The notes below the pieces were generated by a model that was given only the letters and a program-made list of their open reading frames with translations, was not told the origin of the DNA and searched no databases. Source: Deltaproteobacteria bacterium (GTDB taxonomy: Bacteria; Desulfobacterota; Syntrophia; Syntrophales; UBA2210). Taken from it: DNA of 6,026 bases. The stretch spans positions 1-6,026 of the forward strand of contig JAFDAR010000053.1 of NCBI GenBank assembly GCA_019313735.1, in the 5' to 3' direction. This document shows, piece by piece, positions 5,913-6,026 of the stretch. The translations under genes and the position numbers were made by a program. Positions within the stretch are counted from its first letter, which is position 1, and each line of letters starts with the position of its first letter.

Positions 5913-6026
5913 GGAAAAAGCATTCAGCTTTTCAGCCACCCTGACCGCCTCCACCCCGTCTTTGGCATAATGAGCGCCGATCGACTCTGCGTAGGCCTTT
6001 GTTACCACCGCCCCACCCACCATGAA
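5901..6026 (-). CDS. C-terminal end of a B12-binding corrinoid protein (partial)
   Basis: Only the last 41 residues are in the window, ending in TAG at 5901-5903; the 5' part lies beyond the right edge. The stretch has the pattern seen at the end of the cobalamin-binding Rossmann domain of corrinoid carrier proteins: MVGGAVVTKAYAESIGA, then HYAKDGVEAVRVAEKL. In methyltransferase systems these roughly 210-residue proteins carry a methyl group on cobalamin between a substrate-specific methyltransferase and an acceptor such as tetrahydrofolate. The substrate cannot be told, because the N-terminal cap and the DxHxxG cobalt-binding motif are outside the window. It ends shortly after the Rossmann domain, so it is more likely a stand-alone carrier than part of a large methionine synthase. 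It is convergent with the aminotransferase and probably a separate transcription unit. Confidence 0.75.
   Translation of the reverse strand, partial: FMVGGAVVTKAYAESIGAHYAKDGVEAVRVAEKLNAFSTDS

Overview
The window looks like part of the chromosome of an anaerobic bacterium with roughly 50% GC. The gene types (a tungsten/molybdenum aldehyde oxidoreductase, a four-cluster ferredoxin and a corrinoid carrier protein) together fit a sulfate reducer or syntroph of the Desulfobacterota/deltaproteobacterial kind. That placement is an inference from gene content and style; there is no phylogenetic marker here.

Layout. Positions 1-4210 hold a four-gene cluster on the minus strand, read from right to left. 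First is an aldehyde:ferredoxin oxidoreductase (AOR) family catalytic subunit (2258-4210). After 24 nt comes a small protein with four CxxCxxCxxxCP cluster motifs (1799-2233). This overlaps by 8 nt an unrecognised 176-residue protein with a possible sterol-carrier-like core (1276-1806). After a 116-nt gap filled by an inverted/direct repeat comes an iron-containing alcohol dehydrogenase family protein (1-1159), which runs off the left edge with at most a short C-terminal tail missing. A good sigma-70-like promoter for the cluster lies at 4318-4345, which leaves a leader of about 100 nt.

Positions 4211-4472 form a divergent control region with an extremely AT-rich core that contains a perfect 11-bp inverted repeat. 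To its right is a fold-type I PLP aminotransferase on the plus strand (4473-5777). A short convergent gap (5778-5900) separates it from the C-terminal end of a minus-strand B12-binding corrinoid protein (5901-6026), cut by the right edge.

How the genes may work together (inference): the alcohol dehydrogenase-like protein and AOR would connect alcohol, aldehyde and carboxylic acid, and the four-cluster protein would carry the low-potential electrons to or from the tungsten site. The 176-residue protein, translationally coupled to the ferredoxin, could bind a substrate or scaffold the complex. The dehydrogenase has the family fold signature but lacks the usual metal-binding Asp and a conserved active-site His, so its role may not be ordinary alcohol oxidation. 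The divergent aminotransferase could feed a 2-oxo acid or aldehyde route, but nothing in the sequence fixes the substrate. I see no tRNA, rRNA, CRISPR array or insertion sequence.
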